This document shows, in pieces, positions 46,534-54,608 of a stretch of 64,000 bases of DNA. The stretch's first letter is position 1, and every line of letters begins with the position of its first letter. Made by a program: the position numbers and the translations under genes. The notes under the pieces were generated by a model that worked only from the letters and a program-made list of their open reading frames with translations, ran no database searches and had not been told where the DNA came from. Source of the DNA: Halomonas sp. HL-93 (GTDB lineage: Bacteria > Pseudomonadota > Gammaproteobacteria > Pseudomonadales > Halomonadaceae); assembly GCF_900086985.1 (NCBI RefSeq), contig NZ_LT593974.1, positions 1,302,001 through 1,366,000 of the forward strand, written 5' to 3'.

Positions 46534-48690
46534 ATGCAAGATGCCTATTCCATAGCATCCCAGCCGCTTGAGCTGTCGGATGACGAAGTGCTGATTTCCC
46601 GATCGGACTTGGAGGGAAATATTACCTATGCCAACCAAGCGCTTATTGATGTTAGTGGGTATTCGCTTAACGACATGATTGGCGCGCCGCACCGACTGTT
46701 TCGCCACCCGGATATGCCTAGCGAAGTGTTCAAAAATTTATGGACAACGCTGGAGCGCGGACGTACGTGGCAGGGAGTGATCAAAAACCGCTGCCAAAAC
46801 GGACGAGGTTACTGGGTACATACCACTATTGCCCCCTTGCTAGACGGTGAGAGAGTAGTGGGGTACACCTCAATTCGTCGAAAGGCGACCGACGCCGCCA
46901 TTGCCAAGGCTGAGAAAGTTTATGCGCGAATGCAAACAGGTCGTATGCGAGGCTTTACGCTGCATGATGGTGCAATAAAACGCTCGGGAGTTATCGGATG
47001 GGGGCAGCGTTTTAGTTTCCGTAGTATGCAAGCTAAGCTTATCGGGATGGTGTTAGCGGCGGTTGTGTTACTGGTGATAGGTGGTATCGCCGGGGTGTAT
47101 GGGGTGACCAGCTCTGCAGATCGGTTACGTACGCTCAACCAGACCGGCCTTGAGGGCATCGCGGATTTACAGCGCGTTGAGCAACGCGTTAGCCAGGCGA
47201 TTCAAGCGTTGGAGCCTGCCGTGAGCAATCCTAGACGGTCGGACTTAGATACGCTGGAAACACAGCTAGCCGATAATCGGCGTGACATTGAAGACGTGTT
47301 ACAGCGTGTTGACGCCAGCGCGGAGGAAAACGAAGTCGAACAAGCGTTAGTTACTTATCTTACGCAATTTATGGATGCGATCGACACGACCTTCTCGGCA
47401 ATTCGCGATGCTAACGGGTTTGCCGCATTTGAGGCCTTTAACGATAACGTACAGCCTACCTCTGAACGCATCAGTAGTACTGTCAATCAACTCGTGGCGC
47501 AAGAGCGAGAGGCTGCCCAGGCGCTAATGGCAAGCGCTGAACGTCAGCAGAATACGTTGCTGTATACGCAACTTGGCGTATTGCTGCTGGGTATTGTGAT
47601 TTTGGTTACCTTAAGCACAGCGGTGCTGCGCTCGCTGATTAAATCGTTGAACGAGGCTCGGCGTGTAACCTTTCAAATTGCTGCTGGCAATTTGGCCAAT
47701 CGCGTAACGCTTAAGCGTAAAGACGAACTCGGCGAGCTTTTGGGGTCGCTTGAAACCATGCGCGCAAGCCTTTCGGGTTTGATTACCGATGTCGGCGCCA
47801 AAGTCGAGGTTGTTACCCCCGCTTCCCAGCAGATTTATCAGGAAAATGAGGCGTTGGCCACGCGAACTGAACAGCAGGCATCGTCGCTTCAGCAGACCGC
47901 ATCCAGTATGGATGAACTGACCGCGACGGTTCAGCAAAACACTGAAAACGCCCGTCAAGCGAACCAACTTGCCACGCAGAATGCTGCCACTAGCCGGGAG
48001 ACCGGTGAGCGCATGGAGGCACTGGTTTCGCGTATGGAGCGGATCGCCAGCAGTGCCGAGAAAATGACCGATATTATTGGCGTGATCGATGGTATTGCGT
48101 TTCAAACCAATATATTAGCGCTTAACGCGTCGGTAGAGGCGGCTCGCGCGGGCGAACAGGGGCGCGGCTTTGCCGTGGTCGCCAATGAGGTGCGCAGTCT
48201 GGCCGGGCGAAGCGCAGATGCCGCGGGCGAAATCCGGCGTTTAATTGAGGCCTCTTCTCAAGAAATTAGCGGTGGAACCTCAGCGGTTAAAGACGCAGAA
48301 CAGGCGATTGAGCGTGTGGTGACACAAGTAATGAAAGTCAGTGATATTATGGCCGAGATCAACACCGCTTCGGATGAGCAAAGTAGCGGTATTGCCCAAA
48401 TCAATTCGGCCGTGGCCGAGATGGATCACGTAACCCAGCAGAATGCCACGCGGGTGCAGTCGGTTTCCGGTGCGGCGCAACAGCTTACTCGTCAGGCCTT
48501 GGAGCTGGCTAACGTGATTGCTGCTTTCCGATTAGAGGGCGCGAATGAGGAAAACACGCAGTCTGCACGCGGCCGCCTGGCAGGCACACAATTGAGTGAG
48601 GGGTTGCCGCCGCTGGCGTCATCATCGTTGGCTATGCTCCAGCGAGCTGAGGCTGCTGAGCATGATCAAGATGCTAAGGTAGTGTTTTAA
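46534..48690 (+). CDS. PAS-containing methyl-accepting chemotaxis protein (Aer-like)
   Basis: 718 aa. An N-terminal PAS domain (about 20-125: ISRSDLEGNITYANQALIDV, GAPHRLFRHPDMPSEVFKNL, YWVHTTIAPLL) resembles the Aer redox/oxygen sensor. Unlike E. coli Aer it has two membrane segments (about 168-190 and 345-367) enclosing a periplasmic four-helix-type domain of about 155 residues. HAMP and a signalling domain with [20 protein letters not shown] follow. It may combine energy taxis with a periplasmic input. Divergent from the Cache receptor, with a 234-base gap. Confidence 0.92.
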   Translation: MQDAYSIASQPLELSDDEVLISRSDLEGNITYANQALIDVSGYSLNDMIGAPHRLFRHPDMPSEVFKNLWTTLERGRTWQGVIKNRCQNGRGYWVHTTIAPLLDGERVVGYTSIRRKATDAAIAKAEKVYARMQTGRMRGFTLHDGAIKRSGVIGWGQRFSFRSMQAKLIGMVLAAVVLLVIGGIAGVYGVTSSADRLRTLNQTGLEGIADLQRVEQRVSQAIQALEPAVSNPRRSDLDTLETQLADNRRDIEDVLQRVDASAEENEVEQALVTYLTQFMDAIDTTFSAIRDANGFAAFEAFNDNVQPTSERISSTVNQLVAQEREAAQALMASAERQQNTLLYTQLGVLLLGIVILVTLSTAVLRSLIKSLNEARRVTFQIAAGNLANRVTLKRKDELGELLGSLETMRASLSGLITDVGAKVEVVTPASQQIYQENEALATRTEQQASSLQQTASSMDELTATVQQNTENARQANQLATQNAATSRETGERMEALVSRMERIASSAEKMTDIIGVIDGIAFQTNILALNASVEAARAGEQGRGFAVVANEVRSLAGRSADAAGEIRRLIEASSQEISGGTSAVKDAEQAIERVVTQVMKVSDIMAEINTASDEQSSGIAQINSAVAEMDHVTQQNATRVQSVSGAAQQLTRQALELANVIAAFRLEGANEENTQSARGRLAGTQLSEGLPPLASSSLAMLQRAEAAEHDQDAKVVF

Positions 48691-48696
48691 CGCAAA

Positions 48697-48730
48697 AACC
48701 CTGAGGCGGCAGGGTGGGCGCCTCAGGGTT
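48697..48730. terminator. Bidirectional terminator after the PAS chemoreceptor
   Basis: Perfect 12-bp stem AACCCTGAGGCG / CGCCTCAGGGTT with a 10-nt loop. An A-run on the left supplies a U-tract for minus-strand transcripts from the small zinc-ribbon gene. Confidence 0.75.
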
Positions 48731-48772
48731 GGTGCAATCGCCTAGTTGGGGCTTTGTTTATCAAGCGCCATG

Positions 48773-48988
48773 TCAGCTGGCGCGTGCGTGCGTTAGCGTA
48801 TCAAATGCACTTCGCGGTAGAGATTCACTGATTTGGCAATGTAAACAGCGCACGACAGCGCTATGCTTGCCGGTGCCTTCAAGTCGAAAGTGACTTAAAA
48901 ACGCTGACGTGGGCGACTCAAAATTGCCGCAGTGGCGGCAAATGATGTCGACCCCGCGGACTTTGTAGCTGATGGTGATGTGCTGCAC
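48773..48988 (-). CDS. Small zinc-ribbon-like protein
   Basis: 71 aa with two CxxC pairs: IICRHCGNFES (about C17/C20) and VRCLHCQISES (about C48/C51), spaced as a zinc ribbon. Basic C-terminus. No family recognised; likely a nucleic-acid- or protein-binding small regulator. A plus-strand ORF overlaps it (48932-49138), but the paired cysteines and the flanking minus-strand terminator favour this strand. Confidence 0.65.
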   Translation of the reverse strand: MQHITISYKVRGVDIICRHCGNFESPTSAFLSHFRLEGTGKHSAVVRCLHCQISESLPRSAFDTLTHARAS

Positions 48989-49170
48989 GCTGACCTCCTC
49001 CCCGTGGGTATGATCGGTCTAGCCGTGAACCGCTTCTCACTCAACCTGACAGTGGCAAGCGGCAGAATATTAACCATAGGCTATTGCAATGACATCGGTG
49101 AGCAAAAATATCATTTTTTTTCGGCTTTCATAGCCTAGGTTAGATAATCGGCTGGTTTTAAAGTGCATGG

Positions 49171-49313
49171 TGGACATCTAGCGCAACGGAAGCGCAACAG
49201 GGAAGACCAAGCAGGACGCTTGATGGACTCATGGAGGCACGAACAGGACGTTCGTGAAGAATGTTCAAGGAAGACCTGATGAAACCCCGGCCAGTGACGG
49301 CCGGGGTTTTTTT
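49171..49313 (+). ncRNA. Putative CsrB/RsmZ-type regulatory RNA (CsrA/RsmA sponge)
   Basis: About 140 nt, ending in a strong terminator. It holds eight GGA motifs between 49172 and 49271 (at 49172, 49188, 49201, 49214, 49225, 49233, 49246, 49269). Two sit in the loops of perfect hairpins: CAAGC-AGGAC-GCTTG (49208-49222) and CACGAAC-AGGAC-GTTCGTG (49238-49256). A third GGA lies between GCGC arms (49181-49194). Loop-exposed AGGA(C) repeated along a short RNA is the hallmark of CsrB/CsrC/RsmY/RsmZ RNAs, which titrate the translational regulator CsrA/RsmA. The 5' end is estimated; a -10-like TAGATAAT lies at 49141. No credible protein is encoded. The identity rests on motif pattern only. Confidence 0.72.
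49282..49313 (+). terminator. Terminator of the CsrB-like RNA
   Basis: Perfect 11-bp stem AAACCCCGGCC / GGCCGGGGTTT with a 6-nt loop and a run of seven Ts (49307-49313). No plus-strand coding gene precedes it within 590 bases, which itself argues for a small RNA. Confidence 0.9.
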
Positions 49314-49322
49314 ATGTGCCCG

Positions 49323-50597
49323 TTAAGAAGCGGCTGGCTTATCGGTAGCCTCGGCCTCGCCGTCAGGCTTCTCGCTGCCCTGGTGGCCAAGTGGCTGGGC
49401 TTGATCAAGACGCGGATGATTATCCAGAAATTCGCGCTTAAGATCAGGCAGTTTGTCCAGCGCTTTGAGCGTGTGCGTCAACGCATGAATGGCGGCCAGC
49501 ACGTCCTGGGTGTTGCCGGTTTCCGAAATCGTATGCATGTTGCGGATCGGAAAGCCGATGGAAGTAGCCGCGCTGTCCACTGAGGCGAGCACCCCGGCCA
49601 TACCGTCGGTACCCGTATCGACGCCCACCATATCCCGCTGCATGGGAATCTCGTTGGCCTTGGCTGCCTGGGCAATCACACGGTTCAGCTGTTCGCTGGC
49701 AATCGAGCCGACGGCCATGGTGAAGCCTTTGCCCATTTCCAGCGGCTGCATGCGCTTCTCGCCAATGCCCGGCGCGGCCACATAGTCATGGTTCACATCC
49801 ACGCCAATCAGCGCGTCGGGTTTTAGCTCGCCGGCCATCACGCGGCTACCAAAACGGCCGATTTCTTCGTAGCTGGCGATGGCAAATAGCACGCGCACCT
49901 GCTCGGTACCGCCGGCCTCGGCGATCAGCTTGGCGACTTCAGCGGCCACAAAACAACCCAGGCCGTTATCCAGGTAGGCGCCGTAGAAGGTGTTGGGGCT
50001 GAAGCCAGGGCGGATAGGGCGATCAAAAATAATCGAATCGCCAGGCCGAACACCCAAGTTCAATACCTGCTGCTTCTTGTTCTCGCCGTGGATCTGCAGG
50101 TCCAGATAGATCTGTTCCTTCTTGATACCTTTGCTACCGTCGCGCATGGCAGGATCGGAAAAGTGAATGGCGCCCAGCGCTTCCACGGTGCCGCCTTCAA
50201 TGCAGCGATAGCTGCCCGGGGCGTCCGGATCTTCGCTGAACAGCTTCACTTCATGGCCGATCAGGACGGTCGGCAGGAAGGAGTCGGTATTGATCCAGAT
50301 CTTGCCGTCATCGCCGATAGAGCGCACCTGCATGCGAATTTTATCCGCATGGCCGATGATCATGACCTTGAACATGTCGTCGCGGCCTGGATGCGTATCG
50401 AGCACAACCCCCGCGTTACCGCGGAACTGGTGAAGCTGCCAGTCGCTCGGGGCGAAGCTTTCAAAATAGGGTTTCAGCACGCCGTAGGTCATCGCGCCTT
50501 CCAACCCCACGGGGCTGGGGGCTGCCAAGATGTCGCGCATCAGTTTGAACTGCGCGTCGGGCATCGGTTGCGTCCAAGGGGGGGCGCTATCGCTCAT
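49323..50597 (-). CDS. M42-family metallopeptidase
   Basis: 424 aa, similar to the glutamyl-aminopeptidase/endoglucanase M42 family, and in length and motifs to the M42 peptidases linked to the NAGGN osmoprotectant. Di-metal ligands are visible: His in MIIGHADKIRMQV, Asp in GAYLDNGLGCFVA, the Glu pair in IASYEEIGRFGSR, Asp in IGVDVNHDY and His in IRNMHTISETG. Cytosolic, with no signal peptide; the C-terminal tail is low-complexity and acidic. Single gene. The NAGGN link is a family-level resemblance only: the ggn synthesis genes are not in this window. Confidence 0.85.
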   Translation of the reverse strand: MSDSAPPWTQPMPDAQFKLMRDILAAPSPVGLEGAMTYGVLKPYFESFAPSDWQLHQFRGNAGVVLDTHPGRDDMFKVMIIGHADKIRMQVRSIGDDGKIWINTDSFLPTVLIGHEVKLFSEDPDAPGSYRCIEGGTVEALGAIHFSDPAMRDGSKGIKKEQIYLDLQIHGENKKQQVLNLGVRPGDSIIFDRPIRPGFSPNTFYGAYLDNGLGCFVAAEVAKLIAEAGGTEQVRVLFAIASYEEIGRFGSRVMAGELKPDALIGVDVNHDYVAAPGIGEKRMQPLEMGKGFTMAVGSIASEQLNRVIAQAAKANEIPMQRDMVGVDTGTDGMAGVLASVDSAATSIGFPIRNMHTISETGNTQDVLAAIHALTHTLKALDKLPDLKREFLDNHPRLDQAQPLGHQGSEKPDGEAEATDKPAAS

Positions 50598-50683
50598 AAG
50601 GCAATCTCCAGTCAGTGGGTGATAAACGATGCCTAGTTTGCCAGATTCCCACGCGGCGTGTAGAGCAAGTCGGGCGAAATCCC

Positions 50684-51568
50684 TTATTCGTGTTCATGAA
50701 TCAGTTGACGTAGGGCGCTGGTTGCGGCGGAAGGAGGGTGGCGGCGGCTCAATACGATTCCCAGCTCACGGCGAATCGTCGGTTCGACCAGCGGGCGGTG
50801 CTCAATGCCTTCAGTGGCAATTTGGCGAAAACTGAGTGAGGGCAGCACGCTAATACCTAACCCCGCAGCCACCATGCGGCCAACCGTGGCGATCTGGCGG
50901 GCATCACATAAGATATCCAGCCGCGCCCCAATGCTTTGCATAATACGGTCAATATCCTGGCGTGAGCTGGAAAGGCGGTTAATGCCGATAAACGGATAGG
51001 CCGCCAATTGGCTCCAGGCAACGGCTGGTTGCGCCAGTAGCGGGTGTCCGTAGGGGCAAACGGCCACATAGTTATCTTCGAGAACGGGTTCAAATGTGAG
51101 GTCGTCTGTGTCGCCTGGTGGTACCGAAAGCCCTAAATCTACACGGCCTTCGCGTACCATCTGATTGATCTGCTCGGCTAACACATCGTGCAGGCTAAGA
51201 TTAATACGTGGATAAGACTCATGAAAACGCTTAATAACCCTTGGGAATAATCCTGCTGCCAGGGTGGGCAAAGCGGCCACTGTCACCTTGCCGCGCTGTT
51301 TTGAAAACTGGTCGTTAAGATCCTCAAAGGCTTCGTTCCAATCATTCAATAGCCTCACCGCAACTGGCAGAAACGCTTCCCCTTCAGGGGTTAAGGCGAG
51401 TTGCCGGGTGGTTCGCGCAAATAGAGCCCCGCCTACATTCTCTTCTAATTTGCGCAGCGCAATGGAAATTGCCGGTTGGGAAAGATGTACTTGCTCGCTG
51501 GCTTCCGCAAGGCTGCGAGAGTGGGCGACGGCAATAAAAACACGAAGCTGCTGGATGCTTGGATTCAT
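50684..51568 (-). CDS. LysR-family transcriptional regulator
   Basis: 294 aa. N-terminal winged helix: MNPSIQQLRVFIAVAHSRSL, then ASEQVHLSQPAISIALRKLE. C-terminal periplasmic-binding-type effector domain. Divergent from the TAXI-TRAP operon across a 142-base AT-rich gap, the classical arrangement for a LysR activator of its neighbour, so it probably controls uptake and use of the TRAP substrate. Confidence 0.93.
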   Translation of the reverse strand: MNPSIQQLRVFIAVAHSRSLAEASEQVHLSQPAISIALRKLEENVGGALFARTTRQLALTPEGEAFLPVAVRLLNDWNEAFEDLNDQFSKQRGKVTVAALPTLAAGLFPRVIKRFHESYPRINLSLHDVLAEQINQMVREGRVDLGLSVPPGDTDDLTFEPVLEDNYVAVCPYGHPLLAQPAVAWSQLAAYPFIGINRLSSSRQDIDRIMQSIGARLDILCDARQIATVGRMVAAGLGISVLPSLSFRQIATEGIEHRPLVEPTIRRELGIVLSRRHPPSAATSALRQLIHEHE

Positions 51569-51638
51569 TTATAAAGTAAAACATAAATTAAAAACTATTC
51601 AATATACAAAATTAAATCAGCAGACCATGCTTGTTTTA

Positions 51639-51699
51639 TCGCATGCACATGCATAGCGATTCCCATTTTTTATAAAAACAATAGCTCGTTTAGCGAGCT
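51639..51699. promoter_or_regulatory. Inverted repeats in the LysR/TRAP intergenic region
   Basis: Two symmetric elements: an imperfect palindrome TCGCATGCA-CA-TGCATAGCGA (51639-51659) and a hairpin AGCTCG / CGAGCT with a 5-nt loop (51683-51699) immediately before the GGAG ribosome site of the TAXI gene. The first may be a LysR-type site; the second lies in the 5' leader and could affect translation. Confidence 0.4.
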
Positions 51700-51710
51700 T
51701 CGGAGACACG

Positions 51711-52676
51711 ATGAAAACGCTACTTACCACGATGGTGGCGAGCGCCGCTTTGCTAGCCGGTTCCGCCGTCCATGCCGATGAGCGTCTGCTGATTGGTTCT
51801 ACTTCTAGCTCTTCAAGCCACTACAGTTACTTTGTTGCAGTTAATCAGATCATCAATAACCAATTGGATGGGGTGAGTTCTTCGGTGGCAGAAACCGGCG
51901 CTACAGTGGATAACCTGCGTCGTTTAGGTCGTGACCAGATCGACATGGGGTTGGTGACTACCAATACCGGGTATCAGGCCTACGCTGGCGAAGGGGACTT
52001 TGAAGGCCGCCCGGTCGATAATCGCCTGCTGTGGGTGTACACCGTGGCACCACAGAATGCCGTGATGCGTCAGGATGCAGAGGTGGAAACGTTCGCTGAC
52101 TTAGACGGCGTCCGTTTTAATCCCGGGATCACGGGGTCAGCTACTGAGAAAACTACCGAAGCAGTGATGCGCACGCTAGGTATTGAGCCGGATTACGTGC
52201 GGGGTTCCACAACCGATATTGTCGACGCCATGAAGGATGATCGGGTCAAAGGTTCAGTAAAATCAGGTGTGGGTGAAAAACTGGACGGCTCTACTATGGA
52301 TATCGCCACCTTTACCCCCATCAGCGTATTGTCCCTTAACGAGGACGAAGCACAAACATTACGTAGCGAGATGCCTGATATAGCCATCGTCGACGTGCCA
52401 GAGGGTGCCGGTGAGGATATTCCTGCCTATACCACATGGGCTTTTGGCGTCGCTGTGCATGCAGACCCAGATATGGATGAAGAGACGGCTTATCAAATCG
52501 TTAAAGCGGTGATGGAAAACCCTGAGCCTCAAGTCAATGCTTTCTCGGCAATGCGTGATGTGGATATGGCGGAGATGACCCTAGAGGTTGGCACCGTCCC
52601 GCTACACCCCGGTGCTGCTCGCTATTTTGAAGAGCAGGGGCATGACATCCCCGATTCCTTACAGCCTGAACAGTAA
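51711..52676 (+). CDS. TAXI-type TRAP transporter solute-binding protein
   Basis: 321 aa with a signal peptide (MKTLLTTMVASAALLAGSAVHA, then DERLLIGS). TAXI-family features: the N-terminal LLIGSTSSSSSHYSYFVAVN, AETGATVDNLRRLGRDQIDMG and FNPGITGSATEKTTEAVMR. It delivers substrate to the fused permease encoded 15 bases downstream. TAXI ligands include glutamate and dicarboxylates but vary; unknown here. Confidence 0.92.
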   Translation: MKTLLTTMVASAALLAGSAVHADERLLIGSTSSSSSHYSYFVAVNQIINNQLDGVSSSVAETGATVDNLRRLGRDQIDMGLVTTNTGYQAYAGEGDFEGRPVDNRLLWVYTVAPQNAVMRQDAEVETFADLDGVRFNPGITGSATEKTTEAVMRTLGIEPDYVRGSTTDIVDAMKDDRVKGSVKSGVGEKLDGSTMDIATFTPISVLSLNEDEAQTLRSEMPDIAIVDVPEGAGEDIPAYTTWAFGVAVHADPDMDEETAYQIVKAVMENPEPQVNAFSAMRDVDMAEMTLEVGTVPLHPGAARYFEEQGHDIPDSLQPEQ

Positions 52677-52697
52677 GGCTAACCGGAGGCAATGATC

Positions 52698-54608
52698 ATG
52701 CGCGAGACAGTCACCAAAGGCCTGGCGCTTTTGTTAGGTGGACTAATTCTTTATACCTCCGCCACTGGACCGTTTGAAAGCTTGATTCAGCGGAGTATCT
52801 TTCTCGCGCTGGTTATCCTGCTGGGGCTTGCGGTTTACCCATTAGGTGAAGGCAAACGCTGGCGCCCGCTTGGCGTTGCTATCGATATCGTATTGGCCAT
52901 TGGTGTTGTGCTGGCCTGTGGCTATGTGACGCTGAATTACGAACAAATTCTGGTTGAGCTACCCTGGGCCACGCCCCGGGATATGTTACTTACCGGCATA
53001 CTTCTGGTGGCTATTTTAGAGCTTTCCCGGCGCGCCATAGGGGGTATCTTTCCCCTACTGGTCTTGTTGGGACTGGCCTACGCATGGTTGGGCGCTGTCA
53101 TTCCCGGTCCACTGGGCCACCGAGGCTTTGACCCTTATTACATGACTGAGACCATCTTCCTCGGCGATTTAGGCGTATGGGGCATGCTAGTGGGTGTCGC
53201 CGCGACGACGATTGCAGCTTTTGTGCTGTTCGGTTGTTTGCTGCTGCATACCGGGGGAGGCAAGACCTTTATGGACCTGGCGCTGCGCATTAGTGGTCGT
53301 TCGCCGGGTGGTGCTGCCAAAGTAGCCACCGTAGCCTCTGGTCTATTTGGGATGGTGAGCGGTAGCGCGGTGGCCAATGTGGCCACCACGGGTAACTTCA
53401 CGATACCCATGATGAAGCGTTTGAACTATCCCCGGCCATTCGCGGCCGGGGTGGAAGCCGTGGCTTCTACTGGCGGTCAAATCGCGCCGCCGATTTTAGG
53501 CGCGGCGGCGTTTATTATGGCGGAAATTCTAGGCGAAAGTTATCTGCGTATTGCGCTAGCGGCTTTACTGCCAGCGATTCTTTTCTATCTTGGCGTCTTC
53601 GCCACTATTCACCTGGTCGCCAAGCGCCGCCAGCTCCAAGTAGTGCCTGATGATGAGTTGCCTGCTTGGTCTGAGGTGATACGCCCAGAGCGCATTATTC
53701 CCATTTTGGCCGCGCTGGGTGGGCTTTTCTACGGCGTGCTCAGCGGCCGTTCGATTCAGATGTCAGCGTTCTACGGCATCTTAATGACCGTGCTGACGTT
53801 TGTGCCTTTTGCGCTAATAGCCAAGATGCCGCTGCGCGAAATTGTCGGCAAGTTAGTAGCAGGCTTGGTGGATGCAGGCAAAGGCATGGTGATTATCGGC
53901 GTGCTGCTGGCTGGCGCGCAGATTCTGGTCGCGATGATCGGTATGACCGGTATCGGCGTTACGCTGGCGAGCCTTATTGTGACGGTGGGAGGAGAGTCGC
54001 TGTTCCTGGTAGCCCTGATCGTCGGCGGTGTGTGTCTGATTTTAGGCATGGGGATTCCCACCACGGCAGCGTATGTGCTGGTGGCGTCCGTATTAGCCCC
54101 TGCGCTCACAGAGATTGGGGTTGAGCCACTGATTGCCCATCTATTCGTATTCTACTTCGCTACGCTCTCGGTGATTACGCCTCCCGTTTGCATTGCGGTC
54201 TTTGTGGCCTCAGGTATTGCCGACACTAATTGGCTACCAGCGGCTATTGAATCGGTACGCCTAGCAGCAGCTATCTATGTGATTCCTTTCTTGCTGCTGA
54301 TTTACCCAGCGCTGGCAGGGTTTGGCTCTGGTTGGGAGATTGCGCTAGCCAGTTGTCAGGGTGTGGTGTTTGTGATTGCGTTTGCCGCCCTCATGTCCCG
54401 GGTGGCCATGACGGGTAAACGGTTGGTTGATGTCGTAGCGCTGGTAGCCGTCATTGGCCTTGCGCTCACACCTGGCTGGCTTTCTACGTTCGCTGCGCTT
54501 GCGTTAATCGTGGGTCTTTTCATTCGTCGGCGTGCACTGCTGGATAATGAGCCTGCGCCTGTCTCCAGTGACCGTCACATTCTTCAGGCCAAGGAGACGC
54601 ACCTATGA
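52698..54608 (+). CDS. TRAP transporter fused permease (DctQM type)
   Basis: 636 aa with about 17 hydrophobic segments: a short DctQ-like N-terminal part fused to the large DctM unit, as usual for TAXI systems. GLFGMVSGSAVANVATTGNF, EAVASTGGQIAPPILGAAAF and LGMGIPTTAAYVL are conserved DctM stretches. Two ATGs are present; 52698 is preferred since GGAGG is 8 bases away, against 2 bases for 52692. Stop overlaps the AtuA-like gene as ATGA. Confidence 0.92.
   Translation: MRETVTKGLALLLGGLILYTSATGPFESLIQRSIFLALVILLGLAVYPLGEGKRWRPLGVAIDIVLAIGVVLACGYVTLNYEQILVELPWATPRDMLLTGILLVAILELSRRAIGGIFPLLVLLGLAYAWLGAVIPGPLGHRGFDPYYMTETIFLGDLGVWGMLVGVAATTIAAFVLFGCLLLHTGGGKTFMDLALRISGRSPGGAAKVATVASGLFGMVSGSAVANVATTGNFTIPMMKRLNYPRPFAAGVEAVASTGGQIAPPILGAAAFIMAEILGESYLRIALAALLPAILFYLGVFATIHLVAKRRQLQVVPDDELPAWSEVIRPERIIPILAALGGLFYGVLSGRSIQMSAFYGILMTVLTFVPFALIAKMPLREIVGKLVAGLVDAGKGMVIIGVLLAGAQILVAMIGMTGIGVTLASLIVTVGGESLFLVALIVGGVCLILGMGIPTTAAYVLVASVLAPALTEIGVEPLIAHLFVFYFATLSVITPPVCIAVFVASGIADTNWLPAAIESVRLAAAIYVIPFLLLIYPALAGFGSGWEIALASCQGVVFVIAFAALMSRVAMTGKRLVDVVALVAVIGLALTPGWLSTFAALALIVGLFIRRRALLDNEPAPVSSDRHILQAKETHL

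Noticed and set aside
48932..49138. 68-codon plus-strand frame overlapping the zinc-ribbon gene
   Set aside because: No recognisable motif; the minus-strand frame has paired CxxC motifs and a suitable downstream terminator.
49254..49583. 109-codon plus-strand frame covering the CsrB-like RNA terminator
   Set aside because: It would have to be translated through a strong terminator, and most of it is antisense to the M42 peptidase.
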